This document shows, piece after piece, positions 10,644 to 20,520 of a stretch of 40,737 nt of DNA (position 1 is its first letter; each line of letters opens with the position of its first letter). The notes below the pieces were generated by a model. The model searched no databases, was not told the origin of the DNA, and worked only from the letters and a program-made list of their open reading frames with translations. This stretch comes from Ophiostoma sp. CBS 140.51. Lineage: Eukaryota > Ascomycota > Sordariomycetes > Ophiostomatales > Ophiostomataceae. A program made the translations under genes and the position numbers. The stretch lies in contig JANSLP010000291.1 in NCBI GenBank assembly GCA_029298735.1, forward strand, positions 1 through 40,737, written 5' to 3'.

Positions 10644-12466
10644 ATGTCGACACAGGACAAGAAACGGTGCCACGGCGGCAAAGACAAAGGCCGCACACGG
10701 CCGTCGCGAGGAGCACGCATTGCCGCGGCTGAGAACACCGAAGTCACCGACGAAGTGACGCCATTGTTGACGGTCAGTCGAGCCGCAGGAAGCCGAATAT
10801 AGTAACAGTATACTGATGACAACAGTCCCTCCCCGTTACCACGACGTACGGCTCGAGTGATGACGACACAGAATCGGGTCCCAGCAACTACGACGATGCT
10901 GAACAGCAGCCTGGGAGTGACGGCGGAGGGGAAGAACCCCAAATGGATGCCTCCTTGGCCACCATTTTGTCGGTCCTGCTGGTCGGCGTTTTTGTCTCGC
11001 AGGCCGACACGTCTCTCGTTCTGGCCACGTACAGCGCCATCGCCTCCGAGTTTCACGACCTGGCCGACGCCAGCTGGCTGCTTTCAAGCTACATGCTGGC
11101 CATGTGCGTCGGACACGCGCTGTACGGCAAACTGAGCGACATTTTTGGGCGTAAGACGATGTTGCAGGTGGCCTACACATTGTTTTTGGTGGGCTGTATC
11201 TTTTGTGGCCTCGGCCAGTCATTGGGCCAACTCATTGCTGCGCGTGTTGTCCAGGGCCTGGGCGGTGCCGGCATGGTCGTGTTGGTCTCCATCCTGATTA
11301 CCGACCTGGTTCCTCTCCGCGAAGTCGCCGCATACCGCAGCTATGTGAACATTGTGCAGACCGTGGGCCGGTCGTGCGGTGGTGCCGTCGGTGGGTTTTT
11401 GGCACAGTCGATTGGCTGGCGGTGGGCCTTTTTGGTGCAGGCACCGCTGACGGCACTGGCCATTTTGTTGGTGTGGTGGAAGCTGGAGACGCCGGCAAAG
11501 CGGAAGAATAACAGCAGTGGCAAAGATGGGTTGCCTCTTGCCGACAAGCTCAAGCGCATTGACGTCGCTGGAGCTGCGTTGCTGAGCGCCACCGTTTTGT
11601 CGTTCTTGCTCGCTCTCGACATGGGCGGCAGCGGCAAAGTGGCGTGGACGAGTCCGCTGCTCACTACCCTCGTCCTTCTTGCCCATTTCACAGGTGCTGC
11701 CTTTGTCTGGGTTGAGCGTGGTTGGGCCCAGGAACCCATTTTCCCCTTGCACCTGCTCAAACACCGCGACGTCGTCACGGCCTACTTGGTTTTGTTCTTC
11801 CAAAACGCCTCCCAAACCGCCCTCATGCTCTTTATTCCACTCTACTTTCAAGTCACCCAGAATGCCTCCCCAGCCCAGGCGGGCGCCTACATGGTACCGT
11901 CTGTGGTTGGCAACACCGTCGGTGGTTTGGTGACGGGTGCATTTGTCAAGCGCTATGGACGATACAAGTTGCCGACCATCCTGGCTAGCTTGAGCTCGGG
12001 TCTGTGCTTCGCCCTTCTCCTCGTGTTCTGGCGTGGTGCACCCGAGACGCCGCTCTGGCAGTGTCTGTTTGTCTTTCTGGGTGGTCTGGGCACGGCCGCA
12101 GCACATTCAGCCGTGTTTGTCGCGCTGGCGGCCGGTGTGGCCGAAGAGGACATGGCCGTCGCCGGCTCGGGCCTGTATCTGAGCGGCAACATTGGCGCCG
12201 TGGCCGGTCTCAGCGCGGCCAGTGCACTGTTCCAGGCATCGCTGCGGTCCGGGCTCACACAGCGACTGGTCGACGTGCCCAACTCGGCAGACATTATCCA
12301 ACAAGCTCTGTCGGACATTTCCTTTGTGCAGGGCTTGGTCGGCCGTGTGCGCGAGCTGGTCGTGGCGGCCTACGTGGCCAGTTTTGAGAGTGCCTTTTGG
12401 ATGAACCTGGGGTTTGCAGGCGTGTGCCTAACGATTAGTCTTTTAGTCAGAGAGAGGCGGTTGTAG
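10644..12466 (+). CDS. DHA2 MFS transporter, vacuolar basic amino-acid (VBA/Fnx1) type
   Basis: Two exons, 10644-10772 and 10826-12466, joined in phase over a 53-nt intron (donor GTCAGT, CTGAT/TGAC branch area, acceptor AACAG); 589 aa. The N-terminal 80 residues are hydrophilic, with the short acidic/dileucine segment DEVTPLLT that in VBA-family proteins is compatible with vacuolar targeting. LLVGVFVSQADTSLVLATYS followed by SWLLSSYMLAMC and GKLSDIFGRK (motif A) are diagnostic of the Fnx1/Vba branch, as is RVVQGLGGAGMVVL. Fourteen hydrophobic segments are expected. Family knowledge: proton-coupled movement of basic amino acids into the vacuole or drug export. It ends 89 bp from the stop of amidase 1 on the other strand; no shared promoter motif was found for it. 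Confidence 0.87.
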
Positions 12467-12555
12467 AAGTCGCTTTTGGCGATGTTTCTTTAAGTGTACA
12501 TAAATTGTTTTTATTGCATTTGTTCTAGTTGTTTAAATAAAAGCTTCTGCTGCCA

Positions 12556-14211
12556 TCATTTCTTGTTCAACAGCTCGTCCATCACGCCGGCGACGGCCAC
12601 ACAGTACTCCTCGGTAAACGGCGGCGTCACAATCTGCAGACCCAGCGGTGCATTGGCAAACACGTCCGGACCCGTGTACAACTTCTTCATGTCGGCGTCG
12701 TAGCGATCATAGGGAAAGTTGGGCATGTCCGGGTAACACGTCTCTGCGTACCACTCAGGCGAGGCCACGTCTTTCACAGGATCAACTTTGCCGTACGGAA
12801 CTATAACACAAGGCATGTCCAGTGCATTGTAGACGGCCGCAATGGCAGATGTAATGTACTCCCCGTGCGGTGGTGCTGGGTGCGGCATGGGCGCCGTGAC
12901 GACAGCATCGAGGCCCAGTGCCCGGTATTCCGTGACATAATCTTGCCGGAGCATCTTCTTTTGGCGGTGGTTGAGCCAAATCTCCATGGGCGTCAGGCGC
13001 TTCTCGGACCAGCCCGTGCAGACGCGCGGCACCAGCGGCTCGCCCGATTTTTCGAGCTCTGCCTTGAAACCGACACCGCCTTCCTGGGTGTACATCTTGA
13101 AAGCCGTCTCGGCGGCCGAGCGATGAATCCGTGTCCAGTCGGCACCGAGCTCGATAACCTCATGGCCCGCCGCTGTGAGCACTGCAGCCGCTTCCCGCAG
13201 ACAACGGTCCACGGGCGGGCAGTTGTGCACGATGCCGTCGTCGTACAGGAAGCCAATCTTGAGTTTTGTGGGGGCCGTCACTGTCGCATCCCAGGGCATG
13301 GGCACAACCGCTGGGTTACTGAGCCAGGGCTGGGCTGCAAGCACGGTAGCACAGAACAGGCGGACACCTTCCAGGTCTGGCACCAGCGGGCCATATCCCG
13401 CTTGATTGCTGTCCGATGTACCACAGCCACTGCCGTTGCCAGGAATGCGAGCCGCTGTCGGCTTGATCGTGTACACGCCGTTCCAGGCAGCAGGCAGTCG
13501 CAGAGAACCGCCGCCGTCGGTGCCAATACCAAACGGCGACCCTCGAAACGCCACCAAAGCACCCTCACCGCCCGAACTTCCACCTGCACTCAGTGCCCGG
13601 TTCCACGGGTTCAGGACGGTGCCGTACACATTGTTGATTGACTCCACCAGCTGGCACGCCTGCGAAATATTGGTGCGCACAAACGGAATGGCGCCGGCAT
13701 CCTGGAGAATGGCGACAAGCTGGCAGTCAGCCGTTGCCACGCGGTCAATGCGTGACACCAGGCCGGCGGTGTTTATCTTTCCCTTCATGTCAAAGACGTC
13801 CTTGACCGAGATGGGGAGGCCGTGCAGCGGGCCCTTTGTTGTGCCTTTCTTGACTCTAAAAGCGTCGTGCTCCCGCGCAATGGCCAGTGCTTCCTCGAAA
13901 AATATATCCGTGGCGCAGTTCAGAGCCTGTTGGCCAATAGCGGTGCGCTTGCAAAAGGCGAGCATGGTCTCTTCGGCGGACCAGGCGCCCGTCTGGAGGC
14001 AGCCGATCAAGTGGGTGGTCGAAGCGGTCGTGATGCTGATTTCTTTGGGTGCCAACAGCTTTGACAAAGCCTCATCGACGGGTGTCGACTGACCTTCAAT
14101 GGTGACGGGCAGATCCTCAGGGGGCGGCAGTGTCACCCTCCATTCCTCCGGAATCTGGGCTGCGACGACCTTGCGCCGTGCGACGGCTTTCTTTTCCCAA
14201 GCAGCAGGCAT
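12556..14211 (-). CDS. Amidase 1, AmdS-like (amidase signature family)
   Basis: Single exon, 551 aa. The N-terminus (MPAAWEKKAVARRKVVAAQI) has the layout of fungal acetamidases such as AmdS, and the length agrees. The amidase-signature triad is visible: K137 in GLPISVKD, cis-serine S212 in AGGSSGGEG and nucleophile S236 in GTDGGGSLRLPAA, with the normal 24-residue spacing between the serines. The usual GTDIGGS is GTDGGGS here. No signal peptide, so probably cytosolic. Reaction: hydrolysis of a carboxamide to acid and ammonia (or amine). A copy of TGGCCGCGGGCCA lies 340 bp upstream of the start, within an 18-nt stretch identical to one upstream of the DUF1479 oxygenase. GATA-type hexamers (CGATAA near 14320, AGATAA near 14497) could allow nitrogen-repression control. 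Specificity cannot be read from sequence. Confidence 0.92.
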   Translation of the reverse strand: MPAAWEKKAVARRKVVAAQIPEEWRVTLPPPEDLPVTIEGQSTPVDEALSKLLAPKEISITTASTTHLIGCLQTGAWSAEETMLAFCKRTAIGQQALNCATDIFFEEALAIAREHDAFRVKKGTTKGPLHGLPISVKDVFDMKGKINTAGLVSRIDRVATADCQLVAILQDAGAIPFVRTNISQACQLVESINNVYGTVLNPWNRALSAGGSSGGEGALVAFRGSPFGIGTDGGGSLRLPAAWNGVYTIKPTAARIPGNGSGCGTSDSNQAGYGPLVPDLEGVRLFCATVLAAQPWLSNPAVVPMPWDATVTAPTKLKIGFLYDDGIVHNCPPVDRCLREAAAVLTAAGHEVIELGADWTRIHRSAAETAFKMYTQEGGVGFKAELEKSGEPLVPRVCTGWSEKRLTPMEIWLNHRQKKMLRQDYVTEYRALGLDAVVTAPMPHPAPPHGEYITSAIAAVYNALDMPCVIVPYGKVDPVKDVASPEWYAETCYPDMPNFPYDRYDADMKKLYTGPDVFANAPLGLQIVTPPFTEEYCVAVAGVMDELLNKK

Positions 14212-14550
14212 GGTGATTGCTTGTGGTGTTCAAAAATTGTTTGCTTGTAAACTGATGATGTTCTCGCTTCTGAGCACCTCTCTTTGCAATGCGAAGTGTT
14301 ATATGAGACCAGTCATATCGATAAAGCAGCTCGGTGCCTGGCTGCCGGCCTTGACTGCGTTCGCCGCGGCCAACATAAAAAGGCCAAGCTTGTTGAGCTT
14401 GTGTTGGTGAGTTCCGTAATTGTGGGGCTTTTCTCGTGTAAGTTGAATGCGGTTAGATTGTCTCTCGAACCCTGTCCAACACTGTGACCCACATAGATAA
14501 GGCAAGTGGAGACCACGAGACGAGTCTGGGGTCGATCTGAGCTGTGAAGT

Positions 14551-14563
14551 TGGCCGCGGGCCA
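14551..14563. promoter_or_regulatory. TGGCCGCGGGCCA near-palindrome, site 1 (amidase 1)
   Basis: Inverted TGGCC and GGCCA arms around a GCG centre, 340 bp upstream of the amidase 1 start. The surrounding AGTTGGCCGCGGGCCAAA (14548-14565) recurs exactly at 25065-25082. CCG/CGG-containing inverted arms are typical of Zn2Cys6 binding sites. Function is inferred from recurrence. Confidence 0.6.
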
Positions 14564-15313
14564 AAAAGACAGGCAATGAGGTTGGTGAATGAAGGCGATT
14601 CCGATGAGAGGGGAAATTAAATGCTACTTGTGGCTTTTGGCTCTATTCGAGATATTGTGAACAATATTTGACTAGAGGATTTGTCGTCGGATTGGGATCT
14701 GTGAGGTTTAACTAGTTATATGACGTTTTTCTCCCTGTTATTTTTTAAATGTAAATGACAAAAAATAAATACAAAACAAATGAGATGAGTTGAATAAAAA
14801 TTCAAACAATTTGTAATATATAGAATAAAATAAACAAAATGCAATGACGGTGGTTTTTTTATGTAATAGAGAACACACTGTTGTGGCCGCAAAGTGGGCG
14901 GTTGTCCCAATCAGGAAATATGGGGCATCAAGTCGTTGCTGATTGGCCCGCTCTCGCAGCCGCCTCGACGACGGCATATAAATACAGCCCTTCTTTCTCG
15001 ACGTCCCTCTCTTGTACTCTAGACTTCTTCCCTTCTTTTCAAATGTGTATTTTCCAATCCAGCCATTGATCCAGTAACGACTAGTCTTGTGATTTGGTAC
15101 GGGAAATATAGATTTGGCCCGCTGGTGGGGTTCCGAGTAGAAGTCCACGACGCAGGGCATCAAAGCGAAAACAACACCTTCCGGCGTCGTAAAGGTTCGA
15201 TGGTCGCTCGCGGCCCTTTGCGTGATCTCGATGAAAGTACCTCTCGGAACCAATTAACCTGGAAGAGTCGTTGTGCTGGACTGCTATTATCCTTCTCAAG
15301 TAACTACAGGGAC
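14564..15313. other. AT-rich spacer; possible gene remnant next to the SINE-like insertion
   Basis: 14640-14880 is AT-rich without coding potential. On the minus strand about 15253-15050 is a short open stretch (VPRGTFIEITQRAASDHRTF...) that reads more like protein than its surroundings, with no recognisable family. It abuts the SINE-like insertion point at 15301-15313, so it may be the remains of a gene cut by the insertion, or chance. Confidence 0.35.
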
Positions 15314-15773
15314 TCACCCCTGTGGCGCAGTGGTTAAGCGCTGGGTGTACCTCCCAAGAGGTAGTGGGTTCGATTCTGCCAGGGCTTTAACTTGCGGATT
15401 TTTCAGGCCAAATAAATTCGTTCCCCGACCCGTCGACAGTCGAGGAGGGCCGCCGCCCCTGTGTAGTGATTTAAGTCGGTTGGCGGGCCGGCCTCACGAA
15501 TCAGGATAAGCCGGTTAGAAAGCTATGAACATGGAACAGCCGGTCAAGCTACAGGAACCCTCGAAGTGTCCGGTGTCCAAGGACCAACGCAACGAATTTA
15601 GAGAGGGAAATGACACTTTCGGAAGGATAGATAGGGGCTATTTGCTACAAGCATGTCATGTATCTCGCTAAATTTTCACACACACAACATACCACATAGT
15701 TCTGTGACAGTTTTTTCCCCAGGAGGGTTCTGTCTAGCTAGTCGCCAATAGCCAAAAATGGCTGAGAAAGGCG

Positions 15774-15805
<32 letters not shown>
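15314..15805 (+). mobile_element. SINE-like retroelement, tRNA-derived head and (TAA)n tail
   Basis: A 492-bp element flanked by the direct repeat TAACTACAGGGAC at 15301-15313 and 15806-15818 (10-13 bp, depending on how much of TAA belongs to the tail). The head carries an RNA polymerase III A box (TGGCGCAGTGG, 15323-15333) and B box (GGTTCGATTCT, 15367-15377), a tRNA-like D arm (GCGC...GCGC) and a partial acceptor pair CCCTG/CAGGG. The body has no open reading frame. The 3' end reads GGCTGAGAAAGGCGGG followed by about ten TAA units (about 15776-15805). Head, non-coding body, simple-repeat tail and target duplications together define a SINE mobilised by a LINE reverse transcriptase. The partner LINE is not in the window. 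It is not a functional tRNA gene: the T-stem and acceptor do not pair properly. Confidence 0.85.
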
Positions 15806-15809
<4 letters not shown>

Positions 15810-16170
15810 TACAGGGACCCAATAAAGCGAGGGGAAACATTTCCTAGCCGAGAATACAAAGCGTTATTGTGATAGCAATGTGGCCCGGCGGTTTTGAGAT
15901 CACTGAAGGAGCCACATTTTAAAACAGCGGTACCTCTAGGCACTAATGACTGGATGCTACATACTCACAAAAATCCCTACCCCTCCCATTTTCCCTCTTT
16001 TTCCATCCCCGCCAGTCGGCGCTTTCTGACAGCCTCAATCATAGCGCCGTAATTAGTTGATGCACCACGTTTACTCGTAGTTATTTCCCATTTATTTTGA
16101 AGGGCTACTGGTCCCCTCACGCCAAATGATGACCCGCTCTTCCTAACATCAACCTTCCCTCTCCAGCATA

Positions 16171-16757
16171 TTACACAGGCAAAAGCTGGTTGGAACCCAC
16201 ATAAAAGGGCATGGCCACTTCGGCGGCGTAGGCGGTAGCGCCGTCGCAGCCCGGCTCAAAGTACGTCATACGCCAGCGTGTATACAATCGCGTGCACAAC
16301 GGCCTGCACAGTGCCCACACGCGCAACCCAGCGGTGCAGCGTCAAAAACGTCGACTGGCTCCAGCACGTCAGGGACAACAGCAAATTGTTGCGGCCGGCA
16401 AACAGGATGGCCATGCTAATGTTGACAAAACTCAGCGTGCCGGTGCGGTTGCCGACAAACTCGCAGAGGTTGAACTGGGGCGAGTTCCAGTAGATACTGG
16501 GCGAAAAGGTCGAAAAGGAGACGCTGGGGAGGACGACGTTTAAGATGATAAAGACAGCGATGAATAGACTCAATACACGGTTGGGAACGTAGCCAATATT
16601 GGTAGACAAGGGTTTGTGGTGGCGTGATGAGGCACCAAACAGCGCGGGCGGGAAAATAAACTGCAGCAGTTTGGCCCAAATCTTGAAAAACTGCAGGCTA
16701 CGCTGGAATCCCGGGAGAGCGCTACGCAGCTGAGCAAGGCGCTACGCGTATCCCTGT
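16171..16757 (-). pseudogene. Ferric reductase transmembrane fragment, frameshifted
   Basis: The minus strand from about 16757 to 16259 is open and matches the membrane core of fungal FRE-type ferric/cupric reductases: NIGYVPNRVLSL, GNRTGTLSFVNISMAILFAG, RNNLLLSLTCW, HRWVARVGTVQAVVHA. These include the helices with heme-ligand histidines. The frame then hits TGA at 16256-16258. The expected continuation (EPGCDGATAYAAEVAMPFY) is in another frame and runs to a stop at 16171-16173, so a small frameshift lies between about 16261 and 16270. An in-frame TAG lies just upstream of the fragment and the FAD/NAD-binding C-terminal half is absent. It is a truncated relic. The intact gene would reduce extracellular Fe(III) for uptake. 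Confidence 0.82.
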
Positions 16758-17649
16758 CACCTATGTCAACGAATGTCTTCATTTCTCCGCTACGGATCCA
16801 CTAAAAAAGTCATATTTTCGGCCCTAAGGAGATAAAACGAATGCGAATGCGGCGACAACACCACACCAAAACACATCGTGCACTGCAGAAAGAGTCGACA
16901 GAGATGGAATGCAGCGGACGGCGGGCTGAGCTTAAATCCCATTCCCAACGACCCATCACTGCAAATATCTTTTCTCGTGGAGCTCTTCAAGCACCCACAA
17001 CGTTTCCTTTTATTTCTCTCTACAGTGAGGCCACACAGACTTCTCATCTCCCGTTGTAGCTTGTACGAGCTACCTAGACTAACCTTATAAAAAGACCACA
17101 AAGCCGAATGTTCATCCAGTTGGAGGGAGGAAAGCGCGGCGAGACTTGCTCTAACCCAGGGCTCCTCAGAAGGACTCATAATTGGCGGAGATGATTATCT
17201 GTATATAGCTACCCCCCCCCCCCCCCCCCCCCCGCCGTCGCATGCCCATCGGGTGGCTGGCGGCCGGGATTCCTCCGGCCGGACAGCGACGTTAAAACAA
17301 ATAATACGGAGTAATGATAATAAGATGCCGTTAGCGGAGAGAACCGTGCGTATGGTGGAAACCGTTTTTAAAAATCTGACCCTAAGGCGGCTAGCCGAGG
17401 CTTAGTTGACGACCCCTCAAAATATGGAAGTTAACGAAGACAGAATAGCGAACTACAGGAAACACCACATCCGCCATTACAGATCTTAAGAAGCGAAGTA
17501 GTGCAGGGGCTTCACGACCGTCTGTCTTAACCTCTCGTCGATCCCCCATCTGTATAAATAAATTCCTTTATTTATTCATACTCTCCGTACCCGGAAGCTC
17601 AGAAAGCCCTATTGAATTCGATGTTAGTCTGGCTCGGACTTGTCCCCTT
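16758..17649. other. Gene-poor stretch with a 22-nt C run
   Basis: A homopolymer of 22 C lies at 17212-17233, followed by GC-rich inverted arms (CGGCCGG...CCGGCCG near 17262-17283). An AT-rich hairpin-like segment (AATAAATTCCTTTATTTATT, near 17559-17580) lies just past the 3' end of the DUF1996 gene. Short open frames have no recognisable match. Confidence 0.45.
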
Positions 17650-19049
17650 TTAGTTTTCAAAGTTTGCCACGAAGTCCCTAGACAGCAAGTGAAGGAGGAA
17701 TAGCTCACATCCATCAATATCCTCCGTAATAGTGCTGCTCTTAACACAAGCGGCCGCTTTCTCAGGGGTCTGTGTTTCCAGACTCTTGCAGACATCGCCG
17801 AGGCAGCGGTTATCCATGGCGCGCTGAAGGGCGTCGCCCTTCCACCCGAAGCTAAACGTATGTCAGTCAATGGTAGTTTCAGTAACTTATATCTAAAACT
17901 TACACATAATCTCCGTGTTGGGAGTACCCGTCTCTGGATCGCGGTTAGCATCGCTCTCAGCCTCGACAGAGTAGGTTTTGACGTTGTTAGATCTAGATGG
18001 TGGACTTGACACTAAAGGCACCAAGTGAAGCAAATGTAGCGACGGGGAGGACGGAGAGGAAGACGTACTCATCACCAGTACTCCAGACAAAAGGCTGCTT
18101 CGACTTATCCGCGGGCCATAGGTCCGGGTCATTGAACGGTGTCGTCTGTTAGTAGTGATTCTAACGTCAGCAGACCATGACTTGGTAGAAACCACCAACT
18201 CTAGGCTTCCTAAGTGAGCGACAATTAAGGAATATGTATACTTACATCCCATATAACCTCGTACATAACTTGCGGGATTCTCACGGGATGGCTGTCGGGA
18301 CAAGCGCCCCCGTCATAATCAAAGTTGTCCGTAATCGAGCCATTCGTTGGATACGCAATGTGGCTTTTATGGTCCGCACTGTCCAGATTAACTCCATCCC
18401 AACAGGTAGGAAACGTTATAACACTCCTAATCCCCCCCGCGCAGAACTTTGTCGGAAGTGTCACGCTGTCGGGGGGAGCACAGTTCAGATTGTTGTTGTC
18501 CCCGCTCTTAGGCATGCACCGGTGGCATACTTTCGGATCGTATTTTCCCTTCTCTGCCGGACCCCGGAGACCGGCGTCCCCGACAAGCATGCGGAAACCG
18601 GGCTTGAAAGCTGTCGTCTTATTCGTGCCGAGTGGGGGGATGTAATAGACGGTGACGCCGCCTATGCCTTTCAGCCCCTCGCTTGGCTTCTGCTGGACCC
18701 GTTTGTAGGTCCCATTTCTGGCACGGAAATACAGAACAGCCGTCCAGTAGTTGGAAAAGTCCTCGGAAAATGTGCAAGAAGTGCAGCTTGACTTGGTGAC
18801 GAGATCGTGGGTCTCGTGGTCCATGGATGCGTTGAAAGAATCGCCGCCGACAATTTGATGGAGATGAGGAGATGGAATCATGCCTGGATTGACGAGCGGG
18901 TCAAGGCGCTCGACGACTAACTGTGAGCATTCAAATCGAAGCATGGGTGGGATATTTGCCGTCGAGGGATCAAATGGGCCTGGGTCCTGACAGGACACTC
19001 GGCCCAAGAGGCCGGCTAAGCCGAGGATGAGAGTTGTCCGGTGCAACAT
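17650..19049 (-). CDS. Secreted DUF1996 protein, four exons
   Basis: Exons 19049-18246, 18145-18070 plus base 18069 (77 nt in total, ending at 18069), 17933-17904 (only 30 nt) and 17851-17650 splice in phase to 370 aa. Introns are 100, 135 and 52 nt; the second has donor GTACGT and branch GCTAAC, the third donor GTAAGT. The protein has an N-terminal signal peptide (MLHRTTLILGLAGLLGRVSC). DUF1996 blocks follow in order: LRFECSQLVVERLDPLVNPG, HLHQIVGGDSFN, SCTSCTFSEDFSNYWTAVLY, FPTCWDGVNLDSADHKSHIAY, then across the splices YEVIWDTTPFNDPDLWP, GYSQHGDYVFGWKGDALQ. The family is secreted or wall-associated, biochemical role not established. The last 20 residues lack the usual C-terminal tail. It is the only apparently intact gene in the repeat-rich island. 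Confidence 0.83.
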
Positions 19050-20520
19050 CGTGGACGGTGATTAGCTGACGGCGAGTGTCGAGCAACTTACATTGTAAGG
19101 ACGGGGGCAGGGAAACAACAACCAAGGTATTGAGTCCCAGCTCCCAGATACTTATAATTCTTACCGACTCTATTACAAATACACCTCTTATATCTACTTC
19201 TAGCTCCCGCTTCGAAATTCTGATAAAACGTCGACATCGGTATGTCGGTTCCTTGTATATCAACTCGGGTAGTAGATTTAGGTGTAAACTGTTATTTCGA
19301 ACCTTGACGAATTATGTATCGCCCTGTACTTACGAGAAAAATTTCCCGTGCGGGTCAAGATCCTTTATATTAAGAACGGTTAAAAACAAAATCACTACTT
19401 GATGGCTCTCACAAACGTCCGGCAGCTTGCTTTCAGTGACCAATGATGTTGATAGAGCTAAAATATAGTATATCTCAACGTTCCAGCGGCACTTTACTAC
19501 GAGCGCCCCGGCGCTCGTAGCTCAACTTATCTCTGGACGACTGACATGTCACAGTGGAGAAGACATAGTGAGATATTTCATTGTAGAGTAGCAGAACCAT
19601 GGAGAACGGCTGTCATTTCTTTCGATCAAGATCTGTGGCGAACTGATCTAATCCTAATATACATGGAAAAACCGTTGTCATATTGTGTCACACCTGACGC
19701 TATAGCCTAGATATTTCACCAACTTAGGCTATTTACGTCTATAGTGAAGCTCACCCGCCATTAATGTGATTATTTGCAGTAGTCTATACCGGTTGATATT
19801 CTTACAAGACGATCCATTAATATTTCTTCACAATTAATGAAGTCTTCCTCTAGTCTCGCGTGCCCAGCACCCACCTAGCATCGCCTGAAAAATGGCCTCT
19901 TGGATGCAGAGTGAAGGAAGCATTGTAGTTGGAAGCCAGAGTATAAGCTTGTTCACGTCCTTATATTTTTCCAGTTAGTCCGCTCTAGGGATCTGTGAAA
20001 GTACACGTAGTGTCGACCATCCACATGTTGCGGAGCATGATCTAGGCTGCGCACACAGGTGAGATGGCAATGGTTGCGCTAGTAGCCGCGAGGAACCGCA
20101 TGGCCCGCTACCACTTACACACGTCACTTTATTAGGCGCTGTCATTTTACACGTATTATCAGAAACGAGGCGAAGCTGTTAATGTTGGGTATCCCCCATA
20201 AGAATAAGAGACGGCATCTTCTGTTTTAATCTCGTTCATCCTCCCAAGCAAATTACGATAACTTTCAACCCCGTCTTTTCAAAACCACATCGGCTAGGAG
20301 TCGTTTTCCAAGTATGTTGGAACGCATATCGAGAGTGCTCGTTGGTATATACACCTTCCATGAAGGATAGCCTTCCTCAACCGCAAAAACCTCAAGAAGA
20401 GGTTCGCATAAACCCAAAAAGATAGAGGGTGACCTCGTTCGATCTGCAGTATCCTCGGGTCGTGCCAAAAAGGCGGCGCCTAGTAAGTAGTACTCTTCGG
20501 CTCAAACAGTATCTGACTGG
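19050..20520. other. Gene-free AT-rich stretch of the island
   Basis: About 1.5 kb without a supportable gene. Its only clear structure is the inverted repeat at 19497-19520. Just before the HET relic, a good intron-like sequence runs from GTAAGT (about 20483) through CTGAC to CCTCAG, ending at about 20549; it may belong to the original HET gene. Confidence 0.45.
19497..19520. repeat. Perfect inverted repeat, 11-bp arms, 2-nt spacer
   Basis: CTACGAGCGCC and its reverse complement GGCGCTCGTAG are separated by CC. It stands out because the surroundings are AT-rich. It could be a cruciform, an element terminus or a protein site. No second copy was noticed in the window. Confidence 0.7.

Noticed and set aside
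15316..15383. tRNA gene
   Set aside because: Has good A and B boxes and a D arm, but the T-stem mispairs and only part of the acceptor pairs. The element continues 400 bp to a TAA tail between target duplications, so it is a SINE head.
18108..18118. Additional motif copy in the DUF1996 gene
   Set aside because: CCGCGGGCCA lacks the left TGG arm and lies in a coding exon.
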